Under the pieces are notes generated by a model. It was not told the DNA's origin, ran no database searches, and saw only the letters and a list, made by a program, of their open reading frames with translations. The position numbers were made by a program, and so were the translations under genes. This document shows, piece by piece, positions 7,495 to 16,810 of a stretch of DNA of 64,000 nucleotides. Numbering within the stretch: position 1 is the first letter of the stretch; every line of letters begins with the position of its first letter. Source of the DNA: Pseudomonas mendocina (GTDB lineage Bacteria; Pseudomonadota; Gammaproteobacteria; Pseudomonadales; Pseudomonadaceae). The stretch spans positions 3,596,001-3,660,000 of the forward strand of contig NZ_LR134290.1 in NCBI RefSeq assembly GCF_900636545.1, in the 5' to 3' direction.

Positions 7495-8682
7495 TTAGCC
7501 GCGATAGGCCTCGAACAGCCCCGTGGCGCCCATGCCGCCGCCGACGCACATGGTGACGATGCCGTAACGCAGCTCGCGGCGCTGCAGTTCACGCACCAGG
7601 TGGCCGACCTGGCGTGACCCGGTCATGCCGAACGGGTGGCCGATGGAGATGGACCCGCCGTTGACGTTGTATTTCTCGTTGTCGATCTCGAGCTTGTCGC
7701 GGCAGTACAGGCACTGCGAGGCGAAGGCCTCGTTGAGCTCCCACAGATCGATGTCGGCCACGTTCAGGCCCTTGGCCTTGAGCAGCTTGGGCACCGAGAA
7801 CACCGGGCCGATGCCCATTTCGTCCGGCTCGCAACCGGCCACGGTGAAGCCGCGGAAATAGGCCTTGGGCGTCAGGCCCAGCTCCAGCGCTTTTTCCAGG
7901 CTCATCACCAGGGTCATGGAAGCGCCGTCGGACAGTTGCGAAGCGTTGCCCGCCGTCACGCTACCCGCCGGGTCGAACGCCGGTTGCAGCTTGGCCAGGG
8001 ATTCCAGGGTGGTGTCCGGGCGGTTGCAGTCATCGGCCTCGACCACGCCATCGACGATCTTCTTCTCGCCGCTGGCCTTGTCTTCCACTTGATACTTCAC
8101 CGTCATCGGCACGATTTCATCAGCGAACAGGCCTTCGGCCTGGGCCCGCGCCGTGCGCTGCTGGCTCTGCAAGGCATAGGCATCCTGGGCTTCGCGGGTG
8201 ATGCCGTAGCGGTTGGCGACGATCTCGGCAGTCTTGCCCATGGGGTAATAGATGCCGGGGTTGTCCTTTTGCAGCAGCGGGTTGAACAAGTTGTCCATGT
8301 TCATGCTTTTCAGGGTCATGGTGATGGACTCGACGCCACCGGCGACGATGATGTCGCTGCAGCCGGATGCCACCTGATTGGCGGCGATGGCGATGGCCTG
8401 CAGGCCCGAAGAGCAGAAACGGTTGAGGGTCATGCCCGCCACCGGATTGCCCAGACGCGAGAGCACGGCAACGTTGCGGCCGATGTTCATGCCCTGCGCG
8501 CCCTCGTTGGAGCCGGCGCCGACGATGCAGTCGTCGACCAGCTTCGGGTCGATACCGTTGCGCACCAGCAGCGCATCGACGCAGTGAGCAGCCATGTCGT
8601 CGGGCCGGGTCATATTGAACTTGCCGCGGAAGGACTTGGCCAGGCCAGTCCGCACGCTATCGACGATCACCACATCACGCAT
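7495..8682 (-). CDS. Acetyl-CoA C-acyltransferase (thiolase)
   Basis: A 395-aa thiolase, full family length. The nucleophilic cysteine is in NRFCSSGLQAIA near residue 88. The C-terminal catalytic elements are NGGSISIGHPFGMTGSRQVG (His) and CVGGGMGATGLFE (second Cys). It cleaves 3-ketoacyl-CoA with CoA, or runs in reverse as a Claisen condensation, so it serves beta-oxidation or acetoacetyl-CoA metabolism. No partner hydratase or dehydrogenase is adjacent, which argues for a stand-alone catabolic thiolase rather than the FadAB complex. The ATG at 8682 begins the typical RDVVIVDSVRTGLAKSFRG. Confidence 0.93.
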   Translation of the reverse strand: MRDVVIVDSVRTGLAKSFRGKFNMTRPDDMAAHCVDALLVRNGIDPKLVDDCIVGAGSNEGAQGMNIGRNVAVLSRLGNPVAGMTLNRFCSSGLQAIAIAANQVASGCSDIIVAGGVESITMTLKSMNMDNLFNPLLQKDNPGIYYPMGKTAEIVANRYGITREAQDAYALQSQQRTARAQAEGLFADEIVPMTVKYQVEDKASGEKKIVDGVVEADDCNRPDTTLESLAKLQPAFDPAGSVTAGNASQLSDGASMTLVMSLEKALELGLTPKAYFRGFTVAGCEPDEMGIGPVFSVPKLLKAKGLNVADIDLWELNEAFASQCLYCRDKLEIDNEKYNVNGGSISIGHPFGMTGSRQVGHLVRELQRRELRYGIVTMCVGGGMGATGLFEAYRG

Positions 8683-8820
8683 GACGCACCTCGTTGTTAT
8701 TGGATGGCGAATGGCGAGAAGATAAATCCAGCCGATCCCTGGGTGCGACCATCATTGATCTGGCGTATACGGGACGATGCCGGGCAGAGCCAGGATGCAC
8801 TCCGGCACGAGGCAAAAGCA

Positions 8821-8895
8821 TCGCGGCTAAAGCCCCTCCCACGGCTCCCCTGTAACCTGTGGGAGCGGCTGGGCGGCATTCCGCTTTAGCCGCGA
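8821..8895. repeat. REP pair, family TGTGGGAGNGGCT...AGCCGCGA
   Basis: TCGCGGCTAAAGCCCCTCCC (8821-8840) faces TGTGGGAGCGGCTG, with CTTTAGCCGCGA up to 8895; the second unit carries about 16 extra bases. The same family forms the tandem array at 60932-61245. The pair fills the gap between pap and the thiolase gene. Confidence 0.75.
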
Positions 8896-8902
8896 CAAGA
8901 CA

Positions 8903-10390
8903 TCAATCCCTGGCGAACGCCGCCTCGATGGCCTCGTTGATGGTGCGCAGCACCTTGACCCGGGCGAAGCGCTTGTCATTGGCCTCGATCAGCGTCCAGG
9001 GCGCGATCTCGGTGCTGGTGCGGTCGACCATGTCGCCCACCGCATCGGCATAGTCGTCCCACTTGTCGCGGTTGCGCCAGTCTTCCTCGGTGATCTTGAA
9101 GCGCTTGAACGGGATCTGCTCACGCTCCTTGAAGCGCTCCAGCTGCGTCTGCTGGTCGATGGCCAACCAGAACTTCACCAGGATCACCCCGGCATTGGTC
9201 AACTGCTCCTCGAAGTCGTTGATTTCGCCATAGGCGCGCAGCCAGTCGGCCTGGCTGCAAAAGCTCTCGACCCGCTCCACCAATACGCGGCCGTACCAAC
9301 TGCGGTCAAAGATGGTGAAATGCCCGCGCGCCGGAACGTGCCGCCAAAAGCGCCACAGATAAGGCTGGGCGCGCTCTTCCTCGGTCGGCGCCGCCACCGG
9401 CACGATGCGGTATTGGCGTGGGTCAAGCGCACCAGTCACACGGCGGATGGCCCCCCCCTTGCCGGCTGCATCGTTGCCTTCGAACACCGCGATCAGAGCG
9501 TGCTTGCGCATGCGTTTGTCGCGCATCAGGCCGGACAGCCGCGCCTGCTCGGTGGCCAGTTGCTCCTTGTAGTCGTCCTTGCCCAGTGCCTGGGTCATGT
9601 CCAGGCTGGCCAGCAGACCGCGATTGTCCAGGCTGGAAGCCAGCGGTGCCGCATGCGGCTGCAGCTGGATGCGCTGCGGGTTAGCCAACGCCGCCTGCAG
9701 GCCTTCGAGCAGAATGCGTCCGACGGTGAGGCTGCGGTAATAGTGATCGACACCCTCGACCACATACCAGGGCGCATAGTCACGGCTGGTGCGGCGCAAC
9801 ACACGCTCGCCGTAGCGCACAAACTTGTCGTAGGTCTTCGACTGCTGCCAGTCCAGCGGGCTGATGCGCCAGCTGTGCAGCGGGTCGTCCTTGAGCGCCT
9901 CGAGGCGCGCCTTCATCTGTTTCTTGGACAAGTGGAACCAGAATTTGAAGATCAGCGCGCCCTCGTCGCAAAGCATGCGCTCCAGGCGCTCGGCGCCGTC
10001 GATGGCCTGGTCAAGCACCGCGTCCTTGAACTTGCCATGTACACGCCCCTGCAGCATCTGGCTGTACCAGTTGCCGAAGAACACGCCCATGCGCCCTTTC
10101 GGCGGCAACTGTCGCCAATAGCGCCAGGCCGGTGGCCGCGCCAGCTCTTCATCGGTCTGGATATCGAAGGTGCTGACCTGGATCAGCCGCGGGTCCATCC
10201 ACTCGTTGAGCAGCTTAACCGTCTCGCCCTTGCCGGCACCCTCGACGCCGTTGATCAGCACGATCACCGGGAAACGAGACTGCTGCTTGAGTTCGTACTG
10301 CGCCTCCAGCAAGGCCTCGCGCAGCGCCGGCTCCTCGGCCTCGAACGTGGCCTTGTCGATACTGCGGCCGATTTCGGCGGATTCGAACAT
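8903..10390 (-). CDS. pap: Polyphosphate:AMP phosphotransferase (two-domain PPK2)
   Basis: A 495-aa protein with two tandem PPK2 kinase domains. The first carries NGVEGAGKGETVKLLNEWMD near residue 48. The second carries the more canonical FEGNDAAGKGGAIRRVTGAL near residue 300, followed by the lid sequence EEERAQPYLWRFWRHVPARG and FDRSWYGRVLVERVE. The enzyme transfers phosphate from polyphosphate to AMP, giving ADP, in the cytoplasm. In characterised two-domain Pap proteins the C-terminal half is the active one, which fits the poorer Walker A of domain 1 here (inference). It is divergent from mnmC. Confidence 0.95.
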   Translation of the reverse strand: MFESAEIGRSIDKATFEAEEPALREALLEAQYELKQQSRFPVIVLINGVEGAGKGETVKLLNEWMDPRLIQVSTFDIQTDEELARPPAWRYWRQLPPKGRMGVFFGNWYSQMLQGRVHGKFKDAVLDQAIDGAERLERMLCDEGALIFKFWFHLSKKQMKARLEALKDDPLHSWRISPLDWQQSKTYDKFVRYGERVLRRTSRDYAPWYVVEGVDHYYRSLTVGRILLEGLQAALANPQRIQLQPHAAPLASSLDNRGLLASLDMTQALGKDDYKEQLATEQARLSGLMRDKRMRKHALIAVFEGNDAAGKGGAIRRVTGALDPRQYRIVPVAAPTEEERAQPYLWRFWRHVPARGHFTIFDRSWYGRVLVERVESFCSQADWLRAYGEINDFEEQLTNAGVILVKFWLAIDQQTQLERFKEREQIPFKRFKITEEDWRNRDKWDDYADAVGDMVDRTSTEIAPWTLIEANDKRFARVKVLRTINEAIEAAFARD

Positions 10391-10535
10391 GCAATGACCT
10401 CCCTGGAATGGTCATCAGAGCCTAACGGATAGAACGCGACTTTGCCTGATAGCGGCTCGACACGGATTGACCTGCGCCGGGAAAAGCACGTGCACAGCGG
10501 TTAGAATCGCCGCCTGTTTTATCCGGAACTCCACC

Positions 10536-12497
10536 ATGTCCGACGTCCACAACGCCCAGCTCGACTGGGACGAGCACGGCCAGCCGCTGTCGCGCAGCTA
10601 TGGCGACGTGTACTTCTCCCGCGCCAACGGCCTGGAGGAAACCCGTCACGTCTTCCTCGCCCACAACCAGATCATCGAGCGCTGCCAAGCTCTCCCGGCG
10701 GGCGGACGACTGGTGATCGGCGAAACCGGCTTCGGCACCGGGCTCAACTTCCTCTGCGCCTGGCAGGCCTTCTCCGAGCATGCCCCGCATGACGCGCGGC
10801 TGCATTTCGTCAGCGTGGAGAAATTCCCGTTGGCCCTGGCGGATCTGCAACGAGCCCTGGCCCTGTGGCCGGAGCTGGCGCCCTACGCCGAACAACTGCT
10901 GGCGCAGTACCGCGCCATCCATCCCGGTTTCCAGCGTCTGCTGCTCGACGGCGGACGCGTGGCGCTGACGTTGATGATCGGCGACGTGCTCGACTGCCTG
11001 CCGCAGCTCGATGCCAGGGTCGATGCCTGGTTCCTCGATGGCTTTGCCCCGTCGAAGAACCCGGAGATGTGGACAGAGGCGCTGTTCAGCGAACTGGCGC
11101 GGCTGTCGGCGCCAGACGCCACGCTGGCTACCTTCACCAGTGCCGGCTTCGTCCGGCGCGGACTGATCGCGGCGGGTTTTGCCGTGGTGCGGGTCAAGGG
11201 CTTCGGCCACAAACGCGAGATGCTCGCCGGCCCATTCCAGGCACAGCAGATGCAGCGCACAGCGCCCTGGTTCGCCCGCCCGGCATTGCCGACAGGCGAA
11301 CGCCAGGCCGTGGTGATCGGCGCAGGCCTGGCCGGTTGTGCCACGGCTGCCAGCCTGGCCGCACGCGGCTGGTGCGTCACTGTGCTGGAGCGCCACGACG
11401 ATATCGCCCGCGAGGCCTCGGGCAACCCGCAAGGTGTGCTCTATCTGAAACTCTCAGCCCACGACACTGCGCTGTCGCGGCTGATCGTCGCCGGTTTCGG
11501 CCATACCCGCCGCCTGCTCGAGCGCCTGCAACGTGGCGTCGATTGGGATGCCTGCGGCGTGCTGCAACTGGCCTTCGACGCCAAGGAGGCCGAACGTCAG
11601 AGCAAGCTGGCTGCGGCCTTCCCGAATGATCTGCTGCATGCACTGACCAAGGATGAAGCCGAGCAACACGCCGGCATCGCCCTGCCGGCCGGTGGCCTGT
11701 TCTACCCGGACGCCGGCTGGGTGCACCCGCCAGCGCTGTGCCGGCAACTGGTGCAACACCCGCTGATCGAACTACGTCCCTATCAGGAGGCGCTGAGCCT
11801 GAGTCGGCGGGATGATCGCTGGCGCGTCGAGGGCCACAACGGCGTGCTGGCCGAGGCGCCGGTTCTGGTATTGGCCTGCGCCGCCGAGATCGGTCGCCTA
11901 CTGTCCGATGCCAACCTGCCGCTCAAGCGTATTCGCGGGCAGATCAGCCGCCTACCCGTCAGCAAGTCCAGCAGTGCACTGCGTACCGTGGTCTGTGCCG
12001 AGGGCTATGTCGCACCACCACGTGAAGGCGAACACACCCTGGGCGCCAGCTTCGACTTTCACAACGATGATCTGACGCCCAGCGTCGCCGAGCACGCTGG
12101 CAACCTCGAACTGCTAAGGGAGATTTCTACGGATCTCGCCGAGCGCCTGGATGTGCAGACGCTCGACCCTGCCACTCTGCAAGGCCGCGCAGCGTTCCGC
12201 TGCACCAGCCCGGACTACCTGCCATTGGTAGGCCCGCTGGCCGAGCAGCAGGCCTTCAACGAGGCCTACGCGGTGCTGACCAAGGACGCCCGCCAGGTGC
12301 CGGAAACGCCCTGCCCCTGGCTACCCGGCCTGTACATCAACAGCGGCCATGGCTCGCGCGGGCTGATCACCGCACCGCTGTCGGGCGAGCTGATCGCCGC
12401 CTGGCTGGAGGACGAACCGCTGCCAGTGCCGCGCGGAGTGGCCGAGGCCAGCCATCCCAACCGCTTTATGCTGCGCAAGCTGATTCGCGGGAGCTGA
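10536..12497 (+). CDS. mnmC: Bifunctional tRNA mnm5s2U biosynthesis protein MnmC
   Basis: A 653-aa fusion. The N-terminal SAM-dependent methyltransferase (residues 1-235, with GETGFGTGLNFL at 62-73) is joined to a C-terminal FAD oxidoreductase starting near residue 255 ([20 protein letters not shown]). The oxidase half removes the carboxymethyl group from cmnm5U34 of tRNA, and the methyltransferase half then methylates nm5U34 to mnm5U34. Length and domain order match enterobacterial and pseudomonad MnmC. The start is the ATG at 10536 (MSDVHNAQLDWDEHGQP); the upstream 23 codons do not fit the family. Confidence 0.96.
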   Translation: MSDVHNAQLDWDEHGQPLSRSYGDVYFSRANGLEETRHVFLAHNQIIERCQALPAGGRLVIGETGFGTGLNFLCAWQAFSEHAPHDARLHFVSVEKFPLALADLQRALALWPELAPYAEQLLAQYRAIHPGFQRLLLDGGRVALTLMIGDVLDCLPQLDARVDAWFLDGFAPSKNPEMWTEALFSELARLSAPDATLATFTSAGFVRRGLIAAGFAVVRVKGFGHKREMLAGPFQAQQMQRTAPWFARPALPTGERQAVVIGAGLAGCATAASLAARGWCVTVLERHDDIAREASGNPQGVLYLKLSAHDTALSRLIVAGFGHTRRLLERLQRGVDWDACGVLQLAFDAKEAERQSKLAAAFPNDLLHALTKDEAEQHAGIALPAGGLFYPDAGWVHPPALCRQLVQHPLIELRPYQEALSLSRRDDRWRVEGHNGVLAEAPVLVLACAAEIGRLLSDANLPLKRIRGQISRLPVSKSSSALRTVVCAEGYVAPPREGEHTLGASFDFHNDDLTPSVAEHAGNLELLREISTDLAERLDVQTLDPATLQGRAAFRCTSPDYLPLVGPLAEQQAFNEAYAVLTKDARQVPETPCPWLPGLYINSGHGSRGLITAPLSGELIAAWLEDEPLPVPRGVAEASHPNRFMLRKLIRGS

Positions 12498-12826
12498 TAA
12501 GCACGGTAGAGGCCGGTGCGCACGGCGCACCCTACCGAGTTGACCGCGCCGGGGTAGCCAAAAAGAGCCACCGTACGTGTAATGCTGTTCACATAAGAAA
12601 TGGTCGAGCGCGATCAGTCCCCTCGCCCCTCTGGGGAGAGGGTTAGGGCGGGCCGCGTTCGGAGAGGGGAAAACTACCAGTTTGCGGTGCTGTCAGCCCT
12701 CTCCCCCAGCCCCTCTCCCATAAATGGGAGAGGGGAGCCAAACGCATGCAACCTTAAGTGAACAGAATTACCACCGTACGTGGCCCTTTCGTAGGGTGCG
12801 CCGTGCGCACCGCAGCCAACCAGCGC
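12498..12826. repeat. Composite intergenic repeat region (329 bp, no gene seen)
   Basis: Between mnmC and the DMT transporter, no convincing coding frame exists. The region holds an inward-facing REP unit at 12514-12535 (CGGTGCGCACGGCGCACCCT...), an outward one at 12791-12812 (GTAGGGTGCGCCGTGCGCAC), and between them (12618-12738) a second repeat type made of CCCTCTCCC and GGGAGAGGG blocks. The block near 12700-12738 is an inverted repeat around CCATAAATGG. Confidence 0.75.
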
Positions 12827-13720
12827 TTAAGCCCTGGCCTCGACAAGCACTGGCTTGGGCTTACGAAATACCAGCACGTTGCCCAGCATCACCAGGCCCA
12901 GGCCGAGCAGCGCCGGGGCCGTCCATTGGTAGCCCTCGAGGAATACCGAGATATTCAGCGCCACCACCGGGAACAGCACCGTGCAGTAGGCGGCGCGCTC
13001 CGGGCCCATGCGCCCGACCAGGGTCAGGTAGGCGGTAAAGCCGATCACCGAGCCCGGAATTGCCAGGTAAAGCAGCGAGCCGACATAGCGTGCGCTCCAC
13101 TCGAAGGCGAACGGCGTGCCGCTGACCAGGCAAATGCCTGCCAACATCAGCGCGCCATAGAGCATGCCCCAGGCGTTGGTGGTCAGCGGTTTGAGCCCGG
13201 CCTTCTGCTGCAGGCTGGAGAGCATGTTGCCGGCGGAGAAGCACAGCGTACCGCACAGTGCCAGGCCAATACCCAAAAGGCTTTCACGACTGGCTTCGTG
13301 CCCCGCCAGCTCAGGCCAGAACAGCAAGCCCAGGCCGGCAAGCCCCAGCGCACCACCGAGCAGCACGTTGGCAGCGATACGCTGCTTGAAGAACAGCCGT
13401 GCATTGATCGCATTCCACAGGGTAGCGGTGGAGAAGATTACCGCGATCAGCCCGCTGGGGATCCACTGGCTGGCGGTGTAGAAGCACAGGAAGTTGAGGC
13501 AGAACAGGCACAGCCCCTGCATCAGACAGATGCCCTGGCCACGGCGATCCATCGACTGCAGGCGGCCGCTGAGCCAGAGCATGGCGAATAGCACTGCCGA
13601 GGCCAGGGCGAAGCGATAGGCGATGGAGGCGGCGACAGCTACCTCGCCCATCTGCAATTTGATGGCGATCCAGGTGGTGCCCCAGATCAGTACGGTAAGC
13701 AGGTAAAGCGACAGGTTCAT
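12827..13720 (-). CDS. EamA/DMT-family transporter
   Basis: A 297-aa inner-membrane protein with ten hydrophobic segments arranged as two EamA repeats of about 140 residues. It begins MNLSLYLLTVLIWGTTWIAI, and 'WGTTW' is the usual first-helix signature. The second repeat starts around LLGIGLALCGTLCFSAGNML. The family exports small metabolites such as amino acids or drugs; the substrate cannot be told. The ATG at 13720 is used because the 20 upstream codons are Arg/Cys-rich and precede the first helix. Confidence 0.9.
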   Translation of the reverse strand: MNLSLYLLTVLIWGTTWIAIKLQMGEVAVAASIAYRFALASAVLFAMLWLSGRLQSMDRRGQGICLMQGLCLFCLNFLCFYTASQWIPSGLIAVIFSTATLWNAINARLFFKQRIAANVLLGGALGLAGLGLLFWPELAGHEASRESLLGIGLALCGTLCFSAGNMLSSLQQKAGLKPLTTNAWGMLYGALMLAGICLVSGTPFAFEWSARYVGSLLYLAIPGSVIGFTAYLTLVGRMGPERAAYCTVLFPVVALNISVFLEGYQWTAPALLGLGLVMLGNVLVFRKPKPVLVEARA

Positions 13721-13870
13721 CGAGAATCTCCCAAGACTGGAGCATAGTCTGGAAGCGATACGCGCTGGGCGCTTGCACAAAGTTGCGCATTTATCGCTGC
13801 GCCATCACTGCCTGCCATCGCGCTGCAGGCTTTATCATGCGGGCTTTATCAGTTAGGTCATTCTCACCGC

Positions 13871-15784
13871 ATGCTTTCCGCTGTCGCGCGCTACAAACAA
13901 CTGCTGTCCAGCGCCCTCGCCCGTTACTTCCCCCGCACCACCGCCTACCTGCGCGCCGAGCGCGAGGCTGCGCAGCCACGCAAGCCCGTGCGCAAGCAGA
14001 GCAAGAAGAAATCCACCGGGAACAAGAAAGCCGGCAGTCGCAAGACCGCCAGCAGCAAGCCTGGCCCCGCCGGCATCTACCCCGCCACCCGGCTGAAGAT
14101 CGAAGACGCTCAGGTACAGGCCATGCGCGAGCGCGTGGCCGAGGCGGTAAGCGCCGGGCTGATCGGCGCACCGTCGGACGAACAGTGGGCGATGATCCTC
14201 TGCCGCGCGCCACTGGCGCGCATCTTCGCCGGCGCCGGCTCGGGCAAGTCGAGCACTCTGGTACTGCGCGTGGTGTTTCTGCTTTGCCACCTGGAGGTCG
14301 AGCCGAAACGCCTGACGGTGATTTCCTTCACCAATACCTCCTGCCACGAGCTGCGCGAGCGCCTGCAACGCCTGCTCGACTTCTGGCACTACCCGCACGA
14401 TGCGCGCCAGTGCGTGCGCACCTTCCACGCCGCCATGGCGACGCTGGCCAAGGAGCGCCTGGGCAACCCGCGTTGGTTCGAGCAACTGGACGATCCCAGC
14501 GACGAACCGGACAACCCGCTCGCAGGCACGCGCCTGCGTCCCGCACAACAGCGCCTGCTCAAGCAGGCCTACCAGAACGCCTACGCAGACGATGCGCGCT
14601 TTCGCGCCCTGACTCACCGCCTGCTCAAGCTACCGGCGCCCGAGGAGCCGCCACAGGGCAAGGCCAAGGCACCACTGGACGCCTGCAAGCTGCCCGGTGA
14701 ATTCGCCGCTCTGCCGCTGTTCGAGTTGCTGCACGGGCAAATCGACTTCGCCGAGAGCCTGGGGATTCGCCTCGACCGCCTGGACATGAAGGCCCTGGGC
14801 TGTGCGCCGCGCGAACGTGATTTCATCGAAGCCATGCAGCGCTTCCACCAGCACTTCAACGCCCTGCTGCACAACCAGGGTTTGATCAGTTTCAACGGCG
14901 CGTTCGCGCAGCTGAGTGAGCGACTGAGCAGCGACGGTGGCAAATCTGGCCCCGCCCTGATCGCCTTGAGCCACCTGCTGATCGACGAATTCCAGGATAT
15001 CTCGCCACAGATCGTGCTGTGGCTGCAGGCCGTACACCGTCGCCTGCACGCAGCGGGCGAACGCATCAGCCTGATGGCCATCGGTGATGACTGGCAATCG
15101 ATCTACGGCTGGCGCGGCAGCTCGCCGGAGCTGTTCATCGACTTCGACCGACACTTCCCCAGCCGGGGACGCGGCAAGAGCACCACCCTGCTGCTGGGCA
15201 CCAACTACCGCAGCATCGAGCCGGTGATTCGCGACGGCGAGAAGGTGCTGGCCGAGGTACACAACAAGCAGGCCAAGACCTGCGTCGCGGCCAAGGCCAT
15301 GCAACCGGGCGACCATGGCGTCAGGCTTATCCAGCGCTTCGACCTGGCCAGCGGCCTGCCGGCGCTGCTCAAGGAAATCACCGCGCAGTGCCAGCACGTC
15401 AGCCAGCGCCCCAACGCCGATCGTACCGCCGTGCTCCTGCTGAGCCGGCGCAACGAGCCGCTGCAACAGGTGCGCGCGCAACTGGACAAGGCGCTGCCGG
15501 TAAAAACCATGACCATCCACCGTGCCAAGGGGCTGCAGGCCGAGGTGGCGATCATCCTCGACGACTGCCTGCCGGCGGACAAACACCCGCTGCGCAACGC
15601 GCTCTACGCCCAGTGTGGCTTCTTCGCTGGCAGCTACGACCAGGCCATGCAGGACGAAGCCCGGCGCCTGGCCTATGTCGCCATCACCCGCGGCGTGAGC
15701 CGAGTGTTGTGGTACACGCGCAAGGCCCAGGGCGCCACGCAGTGCTTGGCAGCGAGCCGACCTATCGCGCAAGCTTCAGGCTGA
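13871..15784 (+). CDS. UvrD/Rep-like superfamily 1 helicase with basic N-terminal tail
   Basis: A 637-aa SF1 helicase with the full motif set: AGAGSGKSST (Walker A, residue 118 on), VISFTNTSCHELRERL (Ia), LLIDEFQDISPQ (II), IGDDWQSIYGWRGS (III), LGTNYRS (IV), MTIHRAKGLQAEVAIILDD (V) and RRLAYVAITRGVSRV (VI). It is about 80-100 residues shorter than UvrD and has a Lys/Arg-rich segment at residues 35-65 (KPVRKQSKKKSTGNKKAGSR) that looks unstructured and DNA-binding. It presumably unwinds DNA with ATP, in repair or replication restart. The exact subfamily is not one I recognise by name. The stop overlaps the leader of the LysR gene that follows. Confidence 0.88.
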   Translation: MLSAVARYKQLLSSALARYFPRTTAYLRAEREAAQPRKPVRKQSKKKSTGNKKAGSRKTASSKPGPAGIYPATRLKIEDAQVQAMRERVAEAVSAGLIGAPSDEQWAMILCRAPLARIFAGAGSGKSSTLVLRVVFLLCHLEVEPKRLTVISFTNTSCHELRERLQRLLDFWHYPHDARQCVRTFHAAMATLAKERLGNPRWFEQLDDPSDEPDNPLAGTRLRPAQQRLLKQAYQNAYADDARFRALTHRLLKLPAPEEPPQGKAKAPLDACKLPGEFAALPLFELLHGQIDFAESLGIRLDRLDMKALGCAPRERDFIEAMQRFHQHFNALLHNQGLISFNGAFAQLSERLSSDGGKSGPALIALSHLLIDEFQDISPQIVLWLQAVHRRLHAAGERISLMAIGDDWQSIYGWRGSSPELFIDFDRHFPSRGRGKSTTLLLGTNYRSIEPVIRDGEKVLAEVHNKQAKTCVAAKAMQPGDHGVRLIQRFDLASGLPALLKEITAQCQHVSQRPNADRTAVLLLSRRNEPLQQVRAQLDKALPVKTMTIHRAKGLQAEVAIILDDCLPADKHPLRNALYAQCGFFAGSYDQAMQDEARRLAYVAITRGVSRVLWYTRKAQGATQCLAASRPIAQASG

Positions 15785-15804
15785 TCGGCACTTCAGGCGT
15801 TCCC

Positions 15805-16704
15805 ATGGACAAACTGCTGGCTCTGCGCACCTTCGTCGCCACCGTTCGCTGTGGTGGTTTTTCCGCTGCAGCGCGGCAACTGGGGCTGGCTACCTCATCG
15901 GTGACACGCGCAGTCAACGCCCTGGAGCAGGAACTGGGCTGCGTACTGCTCAACCGCAACACACGGCAGATCAGCGTCAGCGAGGCCGGGCGCGACTACT
16001 TCGAGCGCGCCCTGGCCATCCTCGATGCCCTGGACGAAGCCGACGCCGCCGTAGCGGACAAAGATGGCGAAGTACGCGGCCGCCTGGCCGTAAGCGTGCC
16101 GGTGGAGTTCGCCCGACGCATCATTGCCCCGCACCTTGGCAAGCTGCTGCAGCGACACCCACAACTGGAGGTGTCCCTGCGCGTCACCGACGAGGTGGTC
16201 GATCTGCTCAGCGAACGGGTCGACCTGGCGCTGCGCCTGGGCTCTTCCATTGTCAGCGACGACGTGGTCAGCCAGCGGGTCGGCAGCTTCCGCCGCTGGC
16301 TGGTGGCGAGCCCGCAGTACCTCGCATGCAACTCGCCCATCACTCAGCCTGACGCACTGCAGATGCACGCCTGCCTGCAGTACGACTACGGCAGCCCGGC
16401 GAACTACTGGCGCTTCGAGCAACAGGGGACGACGCTGCAGGTACCAATCAGCGGGCGCCTGCGCAGCAACAACGCCGATATCCTGCGCCAGGCGGCGCTG
16501 GATGGTCAGGGCATCGCGCTGTTGTCGGACTGGCTGGTACGTGACGACGTGGACAGTGGCACGCTGCAGCGCCTGCTGCCCGACTACGACATCGCACCCG
16601 GCCCGCACGAAGGCACCATCCACCTGTTGTATCTGCCGAACCATCGCGGCTCTCGGCGCATCGCCGCGTTCAGCGAGTTTCTCCAGGAAGTGCTGCAAGG
16701 CTGA
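15805..16704 (+). CDS. LysR-family transcriptional regulator
   Basis: A 299-aa LysR protein. The HTH lies at residues 1-60 (MDKLLALRTFVATVRCGGFS, GLATSSVTRAVNALEQELG, then LNRNTRQISVSEAGRDY). The effector domain has the usual LSERVDLALRLGSSIVSDD and a final LLPDYDIAPGPHEGTIHLLY typical of the CrgA/AaeR-like group. It starts 20 bases after the helicase stop. The MFS transporter gene follows on the same strand 106 bp later, so the likely role is control of that efflux gene (inference from position). Confidence 0.93.
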   Translation: MDKLLALRTFVATVRCGGFSAAARQLGLATSSVTRAVNALEQELGCVLLNRNTRQISVSEAGRDYFERALAILDALDEADAAVADKDGEVRGRLAVSVPVEFARRIIAPHLGKLLQRHPQLEVSLRVTDEVVDLLSERVDLALRLGSSIVSDDVVSQRVGSFRRWLVASPQYLACNSPITQPDALQMHACLQYDYGSPANYWRFEQQGTTLQVPISGRLRSNNADILRQAALDGQGIALLSDWLVRDDVDSGTLQRLLPDYDIAPGPHEGTIHLLYLPNHRGSRRIAAFSEFLQEVLQG

Positions 16705-16810
16705 GGGCTTTGCACAGCGCGCAACGCAGCGTTGCCGATCCGACGGATTCTCCACCAGGCGTTAGCTACCTAACCTTGCGCCTGTCGCTTCCTCTCATCG
16801 AGATCCCATC

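Noticed and set aside
7636-8889. A 417-aa open frame opposite the thiolase gene
   Set aside because: It is the antisense of a complete thiolase and is low-complexity, as are similar frames opposite opgH, mnmC, hsdR and the fumarase.
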